IMG/VR virus record: IMGVR_UViG_3300006802_000372
Span: 1-29,478 of that record
DNA: 29,478 nt
Reading direction: 5' to 3' (one strand)
Source of the DNA: a virus
Position numbers and translations under genes: made by a program
Part shown: positions 23,497-29,478 of the stretch, in pieces
Position numbering within the stretch: position 1 is the first letter of the stretch
How the letters are laid out: each line of letters begins with the position of its first letter
Notes under the pieces: model-generated
Database searches by the model: none
What the model saw: the letters and a program-made list of their open reading frames with translations, nothing else
What the model was told of the DNA's origin: nothing

Positions 23497-23789
23497 TGCA
23501 TGCACTCGGCTATAACATTTGTTAACTGTTCAAGGTTAGCTTCGTTGATGACGCACGTGTAACCGCCCGCCGTCTTGATTGCTTGCAGGTTCTTGAGCTG
23601 AAGTGCTGTTGGTTGCTCTTTACCTGCTTTGGCTTCAATAGCCACAAAGTGCCCGTTGATGCAGCAAAGAAAATCAGGGACGCCGCTATTGCCGTAGCCC
23701 GTACCTATTGGCATAGCGTAGTAGATGTTGTGGGTTCTGAGGACGGCTTTGATCTTGGCTTTAACTTTAGCTTCGGGGGTCGCAGCCAT
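23493..23789 (-). CDS. VRR-NUC domain nuclease, 98 aa
   Basis: I choose ATG 23789 because it overlaps the previous TAA (TAATG); a start four codons earlier is possible. The compact PD-(D/E)XK fold of the VRR-NUC type is visible as G-V-P-D followed by F-V-A-I-E-A-K and a Gln-rich helix (QLKNLQAIKTAGG). Small stand-alone VRR-NUC proteins in phages cut branched DNA such as junctions or flaps, as known for the family. It directly precedes polA with a 4-base overlap. One copy of the dispersed inverted repeat lies near its end. Confidence 0.88.
   Translation of the reverse strand: MAATPEAKVKAKIKAVLRTHNIYYAMPIGTGYGNSGVPDFLCCINGHFVAIEAKAGKEQPTALQLKNLQAIKTAGGYTCVINEANLEQLTNVIAECMQ
23513..23524 (-). 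repeat. Dispersed inverted repeat, copy 2 (short arms)
   Basis: TAACatttGTTA on the plus strand, giving UAAC-AAAU-GUUA on the leftward transcript. It encodes part of LTNVI near the end of the VRR-NUC protein. Confidence 0.6.
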
Positions 23790-24142
23790 TAGTCCACCCA
23801 CTCCATGAAGGTGTTACCCTTGTGCTGGAAGATGGCAAGTTTGGGGGTGTATATTAGTAAGGGTTTGTCGCCCCCCTCGTTCCAACTGTAGCTGCACTCT
23901 TCGCACTCAAACTCAATAATGAGCCCATGTCTGCGGGGGCTTGGGTTACAGGTATCAGCGTTGGGGAACTTGGTTGCCTGTACCTTGTGGCCGTCTTGGG
24001 CGATTACGGTAACCCAATCATCATCTTCGTTGCATTCAAAGATGGTCACGTTGCGTTGGTGTAAGTAGTCACTTCCGCACTTGCACTTCAACTGCCCGTA
24101 GCTTTGTGAGTCCACGTTGGCGGGGTATTCTCCGAATGCCAT
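23789..24142 (-). CDS. Zinc-ribbon-like protein, 117 aa
   Basis: I place the start at ATG 24142, with GGAG 7 bases upstream. A GTG 13 codons earlier falls inside the -10 box of the promoter and cannot be used from it. Two cysteine pairs, C-K-C near the N-terminus and F-E-C-E-E-C near residue 85, could bind one zinc, with other Cys between. The rest is beta-rich with an aromatic C-terminus. It is the first gene of the unit leading to the VRR-NUC and polA genes. Function unknown; nucleic-acid binding is plausible. Confidence 0.8.
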   Translation of the reverse strand: MAFGEYPANVDSQSYGQLKCKCGSDYLHQRNVTIFECNEDDDWVTVIAQDGHKVQATKFPNADTCNPSPRRHGLIIEFECEECSYSWNEGGDKPLLIYTPKLAIFQHKGNTFMEWVD

Positions 24143-24171
24143 CTGATGCTCCAGTAATTTTTCAAGTTCTA

Positions 24172-24199
24172 AGCATAGCACATAATTTTACTTTGTCAA
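24172..24199 (-). promoter_or_regulatory. Sigma-70-like promoter for the polA unit
   Basis: The minus strand reads TTGACA (24199-24194), 16 bases, then TATGCT (24177-24172). Transcription would start near 24165, about 23 bases before the chosen ATG. It lies just after the intrinsic terminator of the upstream unit. Confidence 0.75.
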
Positions 24200-24210
24200 C
24201 AGTGCGGACG

Positions 24211-24234
24211 AAAAAAAGCCCGCGTAAGCGGGCT
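24211..24234 (-). terminator. Intrinsic terminator ending the MoxR/VWA unit
   Basis: On the minus strand AGCCCGC (24234-24228), loop TTAC, GCGGGCT (24223-24217) is followed by a T-rich tract (24217-24211). It lies between the DUF3310-type gene and the polA-unit promoter. Confidence 0.88.
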
Positions 24235-24252
24235 AGGTTGGTGAAGGGCTGT

Positions 24253-24268
24253 CCTAACTTTTGTTAGG
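24253..24268 (-). repeat. Dispersed inverted repeat, copy 3 (6-base arms)
   Basis: CCTAACttttGTTAGG, a perfect 6-base inverted repeat just after the stop of the DUF3310-type gene and 19 bases before the terminator hairpin. Confidence 0.75.
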
Positions 24269-24269
24269 G

Positions 24270-24713
24270 CTACGGACGCTGTCTTGCGCCCAATGCGTAC
24301 TCGATCTCACGCTGCAAGTACCACGCGGCTTTGAGCAAGTCTTGCTCCTTGTTCCCCTTGTGGTCTGAACGAGTGACGTACTTGATTACGTTGCCTAGGT
24401 TGTAGTTCAGGTTTTTCGCTTCGATGAAGTCGATAGTCTCGATCCCTCCGACCTTGTAGTGGGCGGGATGGTTGACGGGGTCGCTCGGCGGCGTAACCAA
24501 AGCATCGGGGATTGCGTCGCGTGTGGACGTTGCGCTAGTCTCGACCTTATTCGGAGTACCTGCGTCGTTTTTCTTTCGAGCAAGGTAGCGCAGTCCGTAT
24601 ATGTACTGCACGCTTACACCAAACTTCGCAGCTACATCTTTAACCTTCATGGCGGGGTTATCGTGCATGAATGTACGAACCTTTTGCGCCGTGCTTCTAA
24701 CTTTCTTGACCAT
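24270..24713 (-). CDS. DUF3310-domain protein with N-terminal HTH, 147 aa
   Basis: ATG 24713 follows AAGGAG, so I drop the 16-codon upstream extension. Residues about 15-50 look like a helix-turn-helix (AMKVKDVAAKFGVSVQYIYG). The second half is a DUF3310-type unit, with DPVNHPAHYKVGGIETIDFIE near 78-98, then NLGNVIKYVTR and a helix with DLLKAAWYLQREIEYAL. DUF3310 is common in phages and its reaction is not established. It is the last gene before the terminator of unit 1. Confidence 0.88.
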   Translation of the reverse strand: MVKKVRSTAQKVRTFMHDNPAMKVKDVAAKFGVSVQYIYGLRYLARKKNDAGTPNKVETSATSTRDAIPDALVTPPSDPVNHPAHYKVGGIETIDFIEAKNLNYNLGNVIKYVTRSDHKGNKEQDLLKAAWYLQREIEYALGARQRP

Positions 24714-24918
24714 TACTAACTCCTTGGGTTTGATTGCTAACGTATTCGGTAAGAATTTCACGCATCTTGGCCTGCTTTGTGTATGCGTAGTGGGTATTGA
24801 AGTATTCCATTACCTCCTGTGGCAATCGCAGACTCGTGCAAAACAGCGCGGGTTTCTTACCGGGTCCGCGCCCTTTGCGTTTCTTTTCTGGTTTTAACAA
24901 CTCAATCCCTGTTGTCAT
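24697..24918 (-). CDS. Small ribbon-helix-helix-like protein, 73 aa
   Basis: ATG 24918 overlaps the preceding stop (ATGA). The N-terminus is Lys/Arg/Gly/Pro-rich. The C-terminal half (ALFCTSLRLPQEVMEYFNTH then QAKMREILTEYV) fits a beta strand followed by two helices, as in ribbon-helix-helix repressors. A DNA-binding role is plausible. Its end overlaps the DUF3310-type gene by 17 bases in another frame. Confidence 0.72.
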   Translation of the reverse strand: MTTGIELLKPEKKRKGRGPGKKPALFCTSLRLPQEVMEYFNTHYAYTKQAKMREILTEYVSNQTQGVSNGQES

Positions 24919-25130
24919 GGTTTAGCGCCCCCCTCCCGATTCACCTTAAACAAGTAGTCACTACGATACTCAGTCGGCGGCACGAATCCATGCCGTCGCC
25001 AAGTAGCCATTACGTCAGCACCGCGAGTCCATACTTTGCCCCACGGCGTCTTATGTGTTTCTCTTTCCGGCTCGACCACCACCATGTCGGCAACCAGCAC
25101 TAGCTTCTCACCTCTTTTCTTCGCTGTCAT
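24915..25130 (-). CDS. Small hypothetical protein, 71 aa
   Basis: ATG 25130 overlaps the previous stop and has GGAG about 8 bases upstream. The product has basic ends and a Trp-rich centre (TPWGKVWTRGADVMATWRRHGFVPPTEYRSDYLF). The W-x-x-x-G-F-V-P-P-T pattern is distinctive, but I do not know the family. It is part of unit 1. Confidence 0.75.
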   Translation of the reverse strand: MTAKKRGEKLVLVADMVVVEPERETHKTPWGKVWTRGADVMATWRRHGFVPPTEYRSDYLFKVNREGGAKP

Positions 25131-25966
25131 ACCTCATCTCCTTTGGCGTTAAAAAGCACGAAGGTTTCGCTGTTGACCTTACACCCTACGTCCGTAATGA
25201 CATACCCATCATCAACCAACTTGAGCAACCCCAACTTACCGCGTAGGTTCTCAGGTAAGTCAGTAGCGTCGAACATCATTACGTTGTCGCTTTCTTTGAC
25301 GACATACTTGCTATCGACTAGCAATACTACAGTAGCTTCACCCGCATCGTACTGACGCAGGATGCGCTCTACCGTCTGCATCTCGGTGAATGCTTCTTCT
25401 TGCCTACCCTTTAGCCCCCCCTTACCTATGCGGTTTAGGTGTTCAAGAAAGAGTTTCTGCGTCTCCGCATCTTTGCGGCTAAATTCTAGTAGCTCTTCTT
25501 GGACCTCATTCACAATTTTGTGGTGCGCTCTGCCTTTGCCCCACGAAATATCATTCAACGTTTTACTAATTAACTTGTTAGACTCCTCTATGTGCTCGGA
25601 TATGTTCTTGCGCGAAAACGCCTTTTTAATTGCGGCTAGTGCTTTGCCCGCATCAGTAGTACGGTACCCGCCCCCGCGCTCGCGCTTGTTAGAAATCCGC
25701 GTATTTTTTATCTCGACACAATAACCCCTACGGAAGTAGGAAGTTGAAATCGTGCCTAATTGTTCACCTCCTTCCGTCACGGAAAAACCTGCTATCTTCC
25801 CACCCAACAAACGTATAGCGACGAACTTCCACGTTGGTTTATCGTACGCCGCATCGAATACCACGCCCGCTAAAAGACTTGTATGGATATTATTAATGCC
25901 CTCGTCTGTGCCCCTTAGCTCCTCCGACAGCATTACGTTAGCTAGTTGAAATGGGTTTTTCGTCAT
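25127..25966 (-). CDS. Unknown protein of the MoxR/VWA unit, 279 aa
   Basis: Two ATGs lie side by side (25969 and 25966); the second has better spacing to AAGGAG. Residues 1-110 are mixed alpha/beta, with a GGKIAGFSVTEGGEQLG segment and a basic patch (KNTRISNKRERGGGYR). Residues 110-210 are helical and charged. The C-terminal 70 residues are hydrophobic alpha/beta (ATVVLLVDSKYVV ... GLLKLVDDGYVITDVGCKV). I do not recognise a family. It follows the other three genes of the MoxR/VWA set by 17 bases and may be a fourth partner or a substrate. Confidence 0.8.
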   Translation of the reverse strand: MTKNPFQLANVMLSEELRGTDEGINNIHTSLLAGVVFDAAYDKPTWKFVAIRLLGGKIAGFSVTEGGEQLGTISTSYFRRGYCVEIKNTRISNKRERGGGYRTTDAGKALAAIKKAFSRKNISEHIEESNKLISKTLNDISWGKGRAHHKIVNEVQEELLEFSRKDAETQKLFLEHLNRIGKGGLKGRQEEAFTEMQTVERILRQYDAGEATVVLLVDSKYVVKESDNVMMFDATDLPENLRGKLGLLKLVDDGYVITDVGCKVNSETFVLFNAKGDEV

Positions 25967-25982
25967 CATCTACTCCTTCTAA

Positions 25983-26840
25983 TCAGAAATCGAACTTGTC
26001 CAAGATGGTGTCCACTTTGGACTTCAACTGCTTACGCACATCAGCGTCGTCCTTAATGGTCTCGATATTTGCCCCAAGCATCGTTAATTCAAGCTGCCGC
26101 CTTGCTTCTTCCAACTTAGGATCATTGGTTATATTCAGCTTAGTCAACAGCGAGCACAACTCAAGCGGATTGGATACTAGCGTATCGTGGTAACGCTTTT
26201 TCTTCTCCTCATCACCGCCCACATCCTCTAGCTTTTTGGAAGTGTCCACTAGAATCTTATGCAGTCGGTCCCACGATTCACGTATCGCGTCGGCTAGCTT
26301 GCCCTCTTGCTGCTTGATGAACTCTCCGCGCAGCTCTTCTAAGTCGGTTGCTGGTACGTCCAAACGGAAATCACCCGCGTCAGGCACCGGCTTGACCGTG
26401 CGCCTAAATCCGAACTTAGTCCTAACTTCTGTTAGGTCGGGGTAGTCCTCAGCCTTGAACAACGCTTGCAACGCTTGCGGCGCTTCTGCAACTAAGCGCG
26501 GGTATTCATTAAAGAAGTTATCGCACATATTGTTGAATGTATGTTCGTACGTATTCATAACCTGCTTGTATTCCATGAACAACTTGGTCGGCAGTAGTCG
26601 CTCGCCCTTGTCTGCCCACGGCAGAGTGTGCTGGTTGTGATACAGACGAACCCGTGCGGCTAGCTTCTCGATGTCTTTACGTAAGCTAGTACCTGCGAAC
26701 AGGTTTTTCTTGGTTTGCGACGCGCCATGCACCGCGCCAGCGTCCGCGTTAACTTTGTCGGTCACCTCGCGGTCAATCTTTGCCGCAGGCCATACGCTGA
26801 TATTCAGTTCCACTAACACCGCTGATGCGCTAATACTCAT
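25983..26840 (-). CDS. MoxR/VWA-associated helical protein (DUF3150-like), 285 aa
   Basis: ATG 26840 follows AAGGAG. The product is mostly helical, with WPAAKIDREVTDKVN near residues 17-31, HTLPWADKGERLLP near 71-84, and VPDAGDFRLDVPATDLEELR in the centre. These segments match my memory of a family found between MoxR ATPase and VWA genes in phages and bacteria and often labelled DUF3150; the label is not certain. It may link the ATPase to the VWA protein. A copy of the dispersed repeat encodes LTEVR at 26421-26436. Confidence 0.8.
   Translation of the reverse strand: MSISASAVLVELNISVWPAAKIDREVTDKVNADAGAVHGASQTKKNLFAGTSLRKDIEKLAARVRLYHNQHTLPWADKGERLLPTKLFMEYKQVMNTYEHTFNNMCDNFFNEYPRLVAEAPQALQALFKAEDYPDLTEVRTKFGFRRTVKPVPDAGDFRLDVPATDLEELRGEFIKQQEGKLADAIRESWDRLHKILVDTSKKLEDVGGDEEKKKRYHDTLVSNPLELCSLLTKLNITNDPKLEEARRQLELTMLGANIETIKDDADVRKQLKSKVDTILDKFDF
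26421..26436 (-). repeat. Dispersed inverted repeat, copy 4 (6-base arms)
   Basis: CCTAACttctGTTAGG inside the 285-residue gene. The minus strand encodes LTEVR with the codons CTA-ACA-GAA-GTT-AGG. Confidence 0.75.
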
Positions 26841-26851
26841 TTGATTGCTCC

Positions 26852-28078
26852 TTAGTCTTTGACGTGAACCGTCTTACCATTCGTTGCGACTGCGGTGTTT
26901 CCCCCGACAATCGCCCACAGCAACGGTGCAGTCCACTCGTTGCCCCAATCATTGCCAACGTATCCATCAGTCAAAATGATGATGCATTCGGGCTTGATGT
27001 TCTTATCCTTCAGGTATGTAGATACGCAGCTAGGTGAAGTGCCGCCCCCGTCGCGTGGTTTGGTTGAGTTAACGATGTTGGGTACGTCAACTTCCGAATA
27101 CTCCTCATGCGCCACTACTTCGCTGCCCCAATAGAGCAAGTCCACTTGGCTAGGGTTTACTTCTTCTGCGATACCCCTAACTTCTGTTAGGAAGTCGGTT
27201 AGTTCCTTAGCCGCAATACTTCCTGACGTATCTACAGCTACAACTAGATGGCCAACGCGCTCGCCAATCAGGCTCGGCATATAAACGCCAGTCGATAGGA
27301 ACCTGCGATTAACCCTACGCCAAGAGGACGTATCCTTTGCATTGCAGGTAGACTTCACGAATTCACGCAGCACTTCACGCCAATTTACTTTTGGCTCAAG
27401 CAAATCTAACAATTCCCGATCTGCGCCGTTTGCACCGGTGCCCGCGATTTTTTGCTGCGCCATTGCTCCTTGGCGCAACGCTTGGTCAATATCACGCTCT
27501 AGCTCTTTCTTCTCCTCGGCAGATAGTTCTTGCGCCCCATCCCAATCGTGGTCATCGAACCCTTCACCACCTTCACCACCTTCACCCCCTTCACCACCTT
27601 CACCCCCTTCCTCTTCTTCCCTCTCCTGCTTGAGAATGTCGAACACCTGCTTGGCATTCATCCCCCGGAACCGCTCATCAATTAACCCTATTGGTTTGCC
27701 CTTGCGGATGCCATCTTTCACCGTCGGCATGGCAATGATCTGCTCAACGGGGTCGAGGTCTTTCAGCTTCAAGTTAATAACGTAGTCACACGCCGCATTC
27801 GCTAGCTTGTGATCTTCGTCGTGGAGTTTCTTCCACGTAGTCAGATGCCTGAACGCTTTGTGCAGGTTCTCGTGCAGCACTACGAAGTTAAGCTCAGGGT
27901 CTTTCAACCCTGCTACGAACGCCCGTCCATACTTCTCGTCTCTGCCGTTGGTGCACGCGGTCACATCATCTTCCACTACGCTTGTACGTCCAACCATCAA
28001 GATGCCAGACCACAACGCAAACTTAGGGTTACGCATTAGCGTGATCTTGGCTTTTTGTACTCGCCGTTCTTCTAACAT
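26852..28078 (-). CDS. Zincin-VWA (DUF2201-type) metallopeptidase-like protein, 408 aa
   Basis: ATG 28078 follows an AGGAGG SD. Residues 69-73 are H-E-N-L-H, a zinc peptidase motif. A Gly-Glu repeat linker follows near 157-172. The C-terminal half is a VWA-like domain with a MIDAS site: D283-T-S285-G-S287, then G-G-G-T-S-P and T-D-G. This order matches the predicted metallopeptidase/VWA family that pairs with MoxR ATPases, where the ATPase acts as a chaperone or metal-insertion motor on a target through the VWA subunit (as in RavA-ViaA and NorQ-NorD). Here it is encoded directly after the MoxR gene. An inverted repeat covers its start codon, which could regulate translation. Confidence 0.9.
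   Translation of the reverse strand: MLEERRVQKAKITLMRNPKFALWSGILMVGRTSVVEDDVTACTNGRDEKYGRAFVAGLKDPELNFVVLHENLHKAFRHLTTWKKLHDEDHKLANAACDYVINLKLKDLDPVEQIIAMPTVKDGIRKGKPIGLIDERFRGMNAKQVFDILKQEREEEEGGEGGEGGEGGEGGEGFDDHDWDGAQELSAEEKKELERDIDQALRQGAMAQQKIAGTGANGADRELLDLLEPKVNWREVLREFVKSTCNAKDTSSWRRVNRRFLSTGVYMPSLIGERVGHLVVAVDTSGSIAAKELTDFLTEVRGIAEEVNPSQVDLLYWGSEVVAHEEYSEVDVPNIVNSTKPRDGGGTSPSCVSTYLKDKNIKPECIIILTDGYVGNDWGNEWTAPLLWAIVGGNTAVATNGKTVHVKD
27176..27191 (-). repeat. Dispersed inverted repeat, copy 5 (6-base arms)
   Basis: CCTAACttctGTTAGG inside the VWA gene, identical over 16 bases to copy 4 and again encoding LTEVR in the same codons. Confidence 0.75.
27562..27606 (-). repeat. Tandem 9-base repeat encoding Gly-Glu-Gly units
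   Basis: Five units of CTTCACCAC/CTTCACCCC on the plus strand. They encode the GGE linker between the zincin and VWA parts. The unit number could vary without breaking the frame. Confidence 0.9.
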
Positions 28079-28085
28079 TTGTTAG
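28072..28085 (-). repeat. Dispersed inverted repeat, copy 6, over the VWA start codon
   Basis: CTAACatttGTTAG. The minus strand is CTAACAAATGTTAG and the ATG is the VWA start codon (28078-28076). The SD AGGAGG lies just outside the repeat. Confidence 0.75.
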
Positions 28086-28104
28086 CCCTCCTAGTAATGG
28101 TTAA

Positions 28105-29181
28105 TCACAGTAAGTCTTGGTTCTTGGCAACCCAAGCGGAGAACGCCGCCGAACTGAACGCAATCGCTTGCTTGCTCGGGGTCTTGGCGATATTGATAGC
28201 GAACACCGCTTGCCACTCGGCATCGAACCGCTGAAGGTATTCCATGAACGGCGCAATCGTTTCCTTAGTGATCCGTGCGATAGCACCGAACACCACAATC
28301 GCACAGGCACCGGGACTTGTAGGTACGCTAGTATTTTTGGGGTCTTTGATCGTCGCTTCCCACGTCGGCAACTGATCCGAGAACTCTATGTATGCTTGCA
28401 AATCCCGTGCACCGCTCTCGCCAATAGCACCCGTCAACGCCGCAATCACGGTGTCGGCATCGTTGTGCTTGCGACTTCTAACGATGTTAGATGCGGTTTC
28501 CAGCGAACGCGGAGATACAAACGCATTCATCGGCTTGCGCGGGTTGAAGATGTACGGATTGTCCCCTTGCGCGGGGTCGGTGTAGCTAGCCAATACGTGC
28601 GGAAAGCGATTCACCCACGCGATCACCTCGGCTTCCAACCCCTTGTTCAGCGCCCACTCGATCCACTCTTCTGCATCGGGTTTCTGAATAGTCACAGGCA
28701 CTAATCGGTTGCGGCTATGTGCCTTGAGCGAATCACCTACTCCGTCCGTAGACAGATTGCCGGTAAGAAAAACAATCGTTTGTTTCTCTCCGTCGCTCGG
28801 CAAAGTTAGGTCACCGAGTCGCGGATTCACCTTCTCAAGCATCGGGTGCAGCATATTCTTGACGGGGTCGGCACCTTTGGTGAACTCGTCCAGCATGATG
28901 ACTAGCGGCTTGCCCTCGTGCACTTTGAACCGTGCATTGGGGTAATAGCGGGTAGTCCTAGATTCATGGTCGATCACCGGCATTGCGATGTCGCCCAAGT
29001 CCATATTGGGTACGTCAATATAGGCGCACTCATAGCCAAGCGAGTCGGCGATGTGCTTGAGCAAAGATGATTTGCCAATGCCCGGCTCGCCTTGCAGTAA
29101 GAACCTAGTCTCGGGGTTGGACTTGATGAGGTTCGCTGCTTGCTTGAGCGTGATGGTCTTGCCGAAATTGATCTCTGACAT
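28105..29181 (-). CDS. MoxR-type AAA+ ATPase, 358 aa
   Basis: I choose ATG 29181, with AAGGA 7 bases upstream, over a TTG two codons earlier. The Walker A motif is GEPGIGKS at residues 31-38, Walker B is LVIMLD98E99, and FLTGN is a sensor-1-like segment. The order fits the MoxR/CbbQ/NorQ clade. Such ATPases work as hexameric chaperones with a VWA partner, which is the next gene. It is the first gene after the best promoter of the window, so it may be expressed early; that is inference. A 3-base-loop variant of the dispersed repeat lies at 28477-28491. Confidence 0.93.
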   Translation of the reverse strand: MSEINFGKTITLKQAANLIKSNPETRFLLQGEPGIGKSSLLKHIADSLGYECAYIDVPNMDLGDIAMPVIDHESRTTRYYPNARFKVHEGKPLVIMLDEFTKGADPVKNMLHPMLEKVNPRLGDLTLPSDGEKQTIVFLTGNLSTDGVGDSLKAHSRNRLVPVTIQKPDAEEWIEWALNKGLEAEVIAWVNRFPHVLASYTDPAQGDNPYIFNPRKPMNAFVSPRSLETASNIVRSRKHNDADTVIAALTGAIGESGARDLQAYIEFSDQLPTWEATIKDPKNTSVPTSPGACAIVVFGAIARITKETIAPFMEYLQRFDAEWQAVFAINIAKTPSKQAIAFSSAAFSAWVAKNQDLL

Positions 29182-29211
29182 TTTCAATCCTTCTGATTAC
29201 GCTAATGATTT

Positions 29212-29225
29212 CTAACTTTTGTTAA
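29212..29225 (-). repeat. Dispersed inverted repeat, copy 7, in the MoxR leader
   Basis: CTAACttttGTTAA with 4-base perfect arms (TAAC/GTTA at 29213-29224). It lies in the untranslated leader between the promoter and the MoxR start. Confidence 0.65.
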
Positions 29226-29286
29226 GTGATGACGTTTGCAAATTTACTCTGCATTCTGCATTTTTACGCGTCTACACCTACGCTGC

Positions 29287-29306
29287 TATGGACACAATTA
29301 TCCATA
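29287..29306. promoter_or_regulatory. Operator-like inverted repeat in the MoxR leader
   Basis: Arms TATGGACA and TATCCATA around CAAT match at 7 of 8 positions. It lies 9 bases downstream of the -10 box, where a bound repressor would block transcription. Confidence 0.5.
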
Positions 29307-29315
29307 ACTATATAT

Positions 29316-29344
29316 AGTATACCACAAAGTTACACGTATGTCAA
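29316..29344 (-). promoter_or_regulatory. Strong sigma-70-like promoter of the MoxR/VWA unit
   Basis: The minus strand reads TTGACA (29344-29339), 17 bases, then TATACT (29321-29316), with an AT-rich start region. This is close to full consensus. Transcription would start near 29309, giving a leader of about 130 bases (29182-29309) that holds an operator-like repeat and one dispersed repeat. The -35 box overlaps the stop codon of the gene at the window edge. Confidence 0.82.
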
Positions 29345-29478
29345 ATTCCTACCCCCGTTAATCGGTACGCCCGGACTTGCTTGAGCGTCGGGTACTTCGT
29401 GACGAACCGTTCGATGGCCGTCGTTTTATTTTTGGCTTCGATTGCTTCAGCGATCCAGTTGCTAAAGCACCCGCTCCA
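29341..29478 (-). CDS. C-terminal fragment of a leftward gene, 45 aa visible
   Basis: The frame enters at the right edge and ends with TGA at 29341-29343. The visible residues are charged and helical (CFSNWIAEAIEAKNKTTAIERF) and end TKYPTLKQVRAYRLTGVGI. The rest lies outside the window. The stop overlaps the -35 box of the MoxR promoter. No family is recognised from this piece. Confidence 0.65.
   Translation of the reverse strand, partial: WSGCFSNWIAEAIEAKNKTTAIERFVTKYPTLKQVRAYRLTGVGI

Noticed and set aside
27391-27785. Ser/Pro/His-rich plus-strand ORFs opposite the VWA gene
   Set aside because: They are the complement of the Gly-Glu repeat, which yields long open frames by base composition.
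28477-28491. TCTAACgatGTTAGA as an eighth full member of the dispersed repeat
   Set aside because: The arms are perfect but the spacer is three bases, not four, and not A-rich on the transcript. It is noted as a variant and left out of the count.

Overview
This window reads as part of a tailed-phage (Caudoviricetes) genome, or a close prophage relative, from a bacterial host that uses ordinary sigma-70 promoters and strong Shine-Dalgarno (SD) sites. A Pseudomonadota host is likely, but that is inference. Genes are densely packed, with many 4-base ATGA overlaps. A virion-type giant protein faces a complete replication module. I see no tRNA, rRNA, CRISPR array, insertion sequence, integrase, terminase or portal gene. 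This is therefore only one part of a larger genome.

Rightward block (1-11.8 kb). There are two virion-like, low-complexity proteins; the first is cut by the window edge. They are followed by one 3164-residue 'polyvalent' protein. It carries, in order, FVPLSE repeats, hydrophobic helical stretches, a zincin-like HELLH site, an ADP-ribosyltransferase-like domain, a GHKL (Hsp90/MutL-type) ATPase fold, a second zincin (HELAH...HG), and a PLxRFG-like helical C-terminal region. This is the architecture of proteins injected with phage DNA. Two short ORFs with good SD sites (59 and 71 aa) lie inside its disordered linkers in the +1 frame.

Leftward block (29.3-11.8 kb). Three sigma-70-like promoters (about 29.33, 24.19 and 16.50 kb) and two intrinsic terminators (24.22 and 11.80 kb) divide it into units. 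Unit 1 (29.2-24.2 kb) encodes a MoxR AAA ATPase, a VWA/zincin protein, two unknown companion proteins, small DNA-binding-like proteins and a DUF3310-type protein. Unit 2 (24.2-16.5 kb) encodes a zinc-ribbon protein, a VRR-NUC nuclease, a family A DNA polymerase with leucine at the position equivalent to E. coli 762, a run of tiny genes, a sigma region 4 protein, a Cas4-like nuclease, an HNH-like protein and a SNF2 helicase. Unit 3 (16.5-11.8 kb) encodes a coiled-coil protein, a candidate ssDNA-binding protein, a small HTH protein, a PrimPol/DUF927-type primase-helicase and a small terminal gene. PrimPol-helicase, PolA, SNF2 helicase, nucleases and candidate SSB together make a plausible replisome.

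The most unusual signals are these. (1) A short inverted repeat, on leftward transcripts CUAAC-(A-rich 4)-GUUAG, occurs seven times. All copies have the same orientation, all are in the leftward block, one covers a start codon and two are identical 16-mers in unrelated genes. (2) Small genes are overprinted on disordered parts of larger ones, twice in the giant gene and once at the end of the sigma-like gene. (3) The giant protein has an unusual domain combination. (4) A MoxR/VWA operon sits behind the best promoter.
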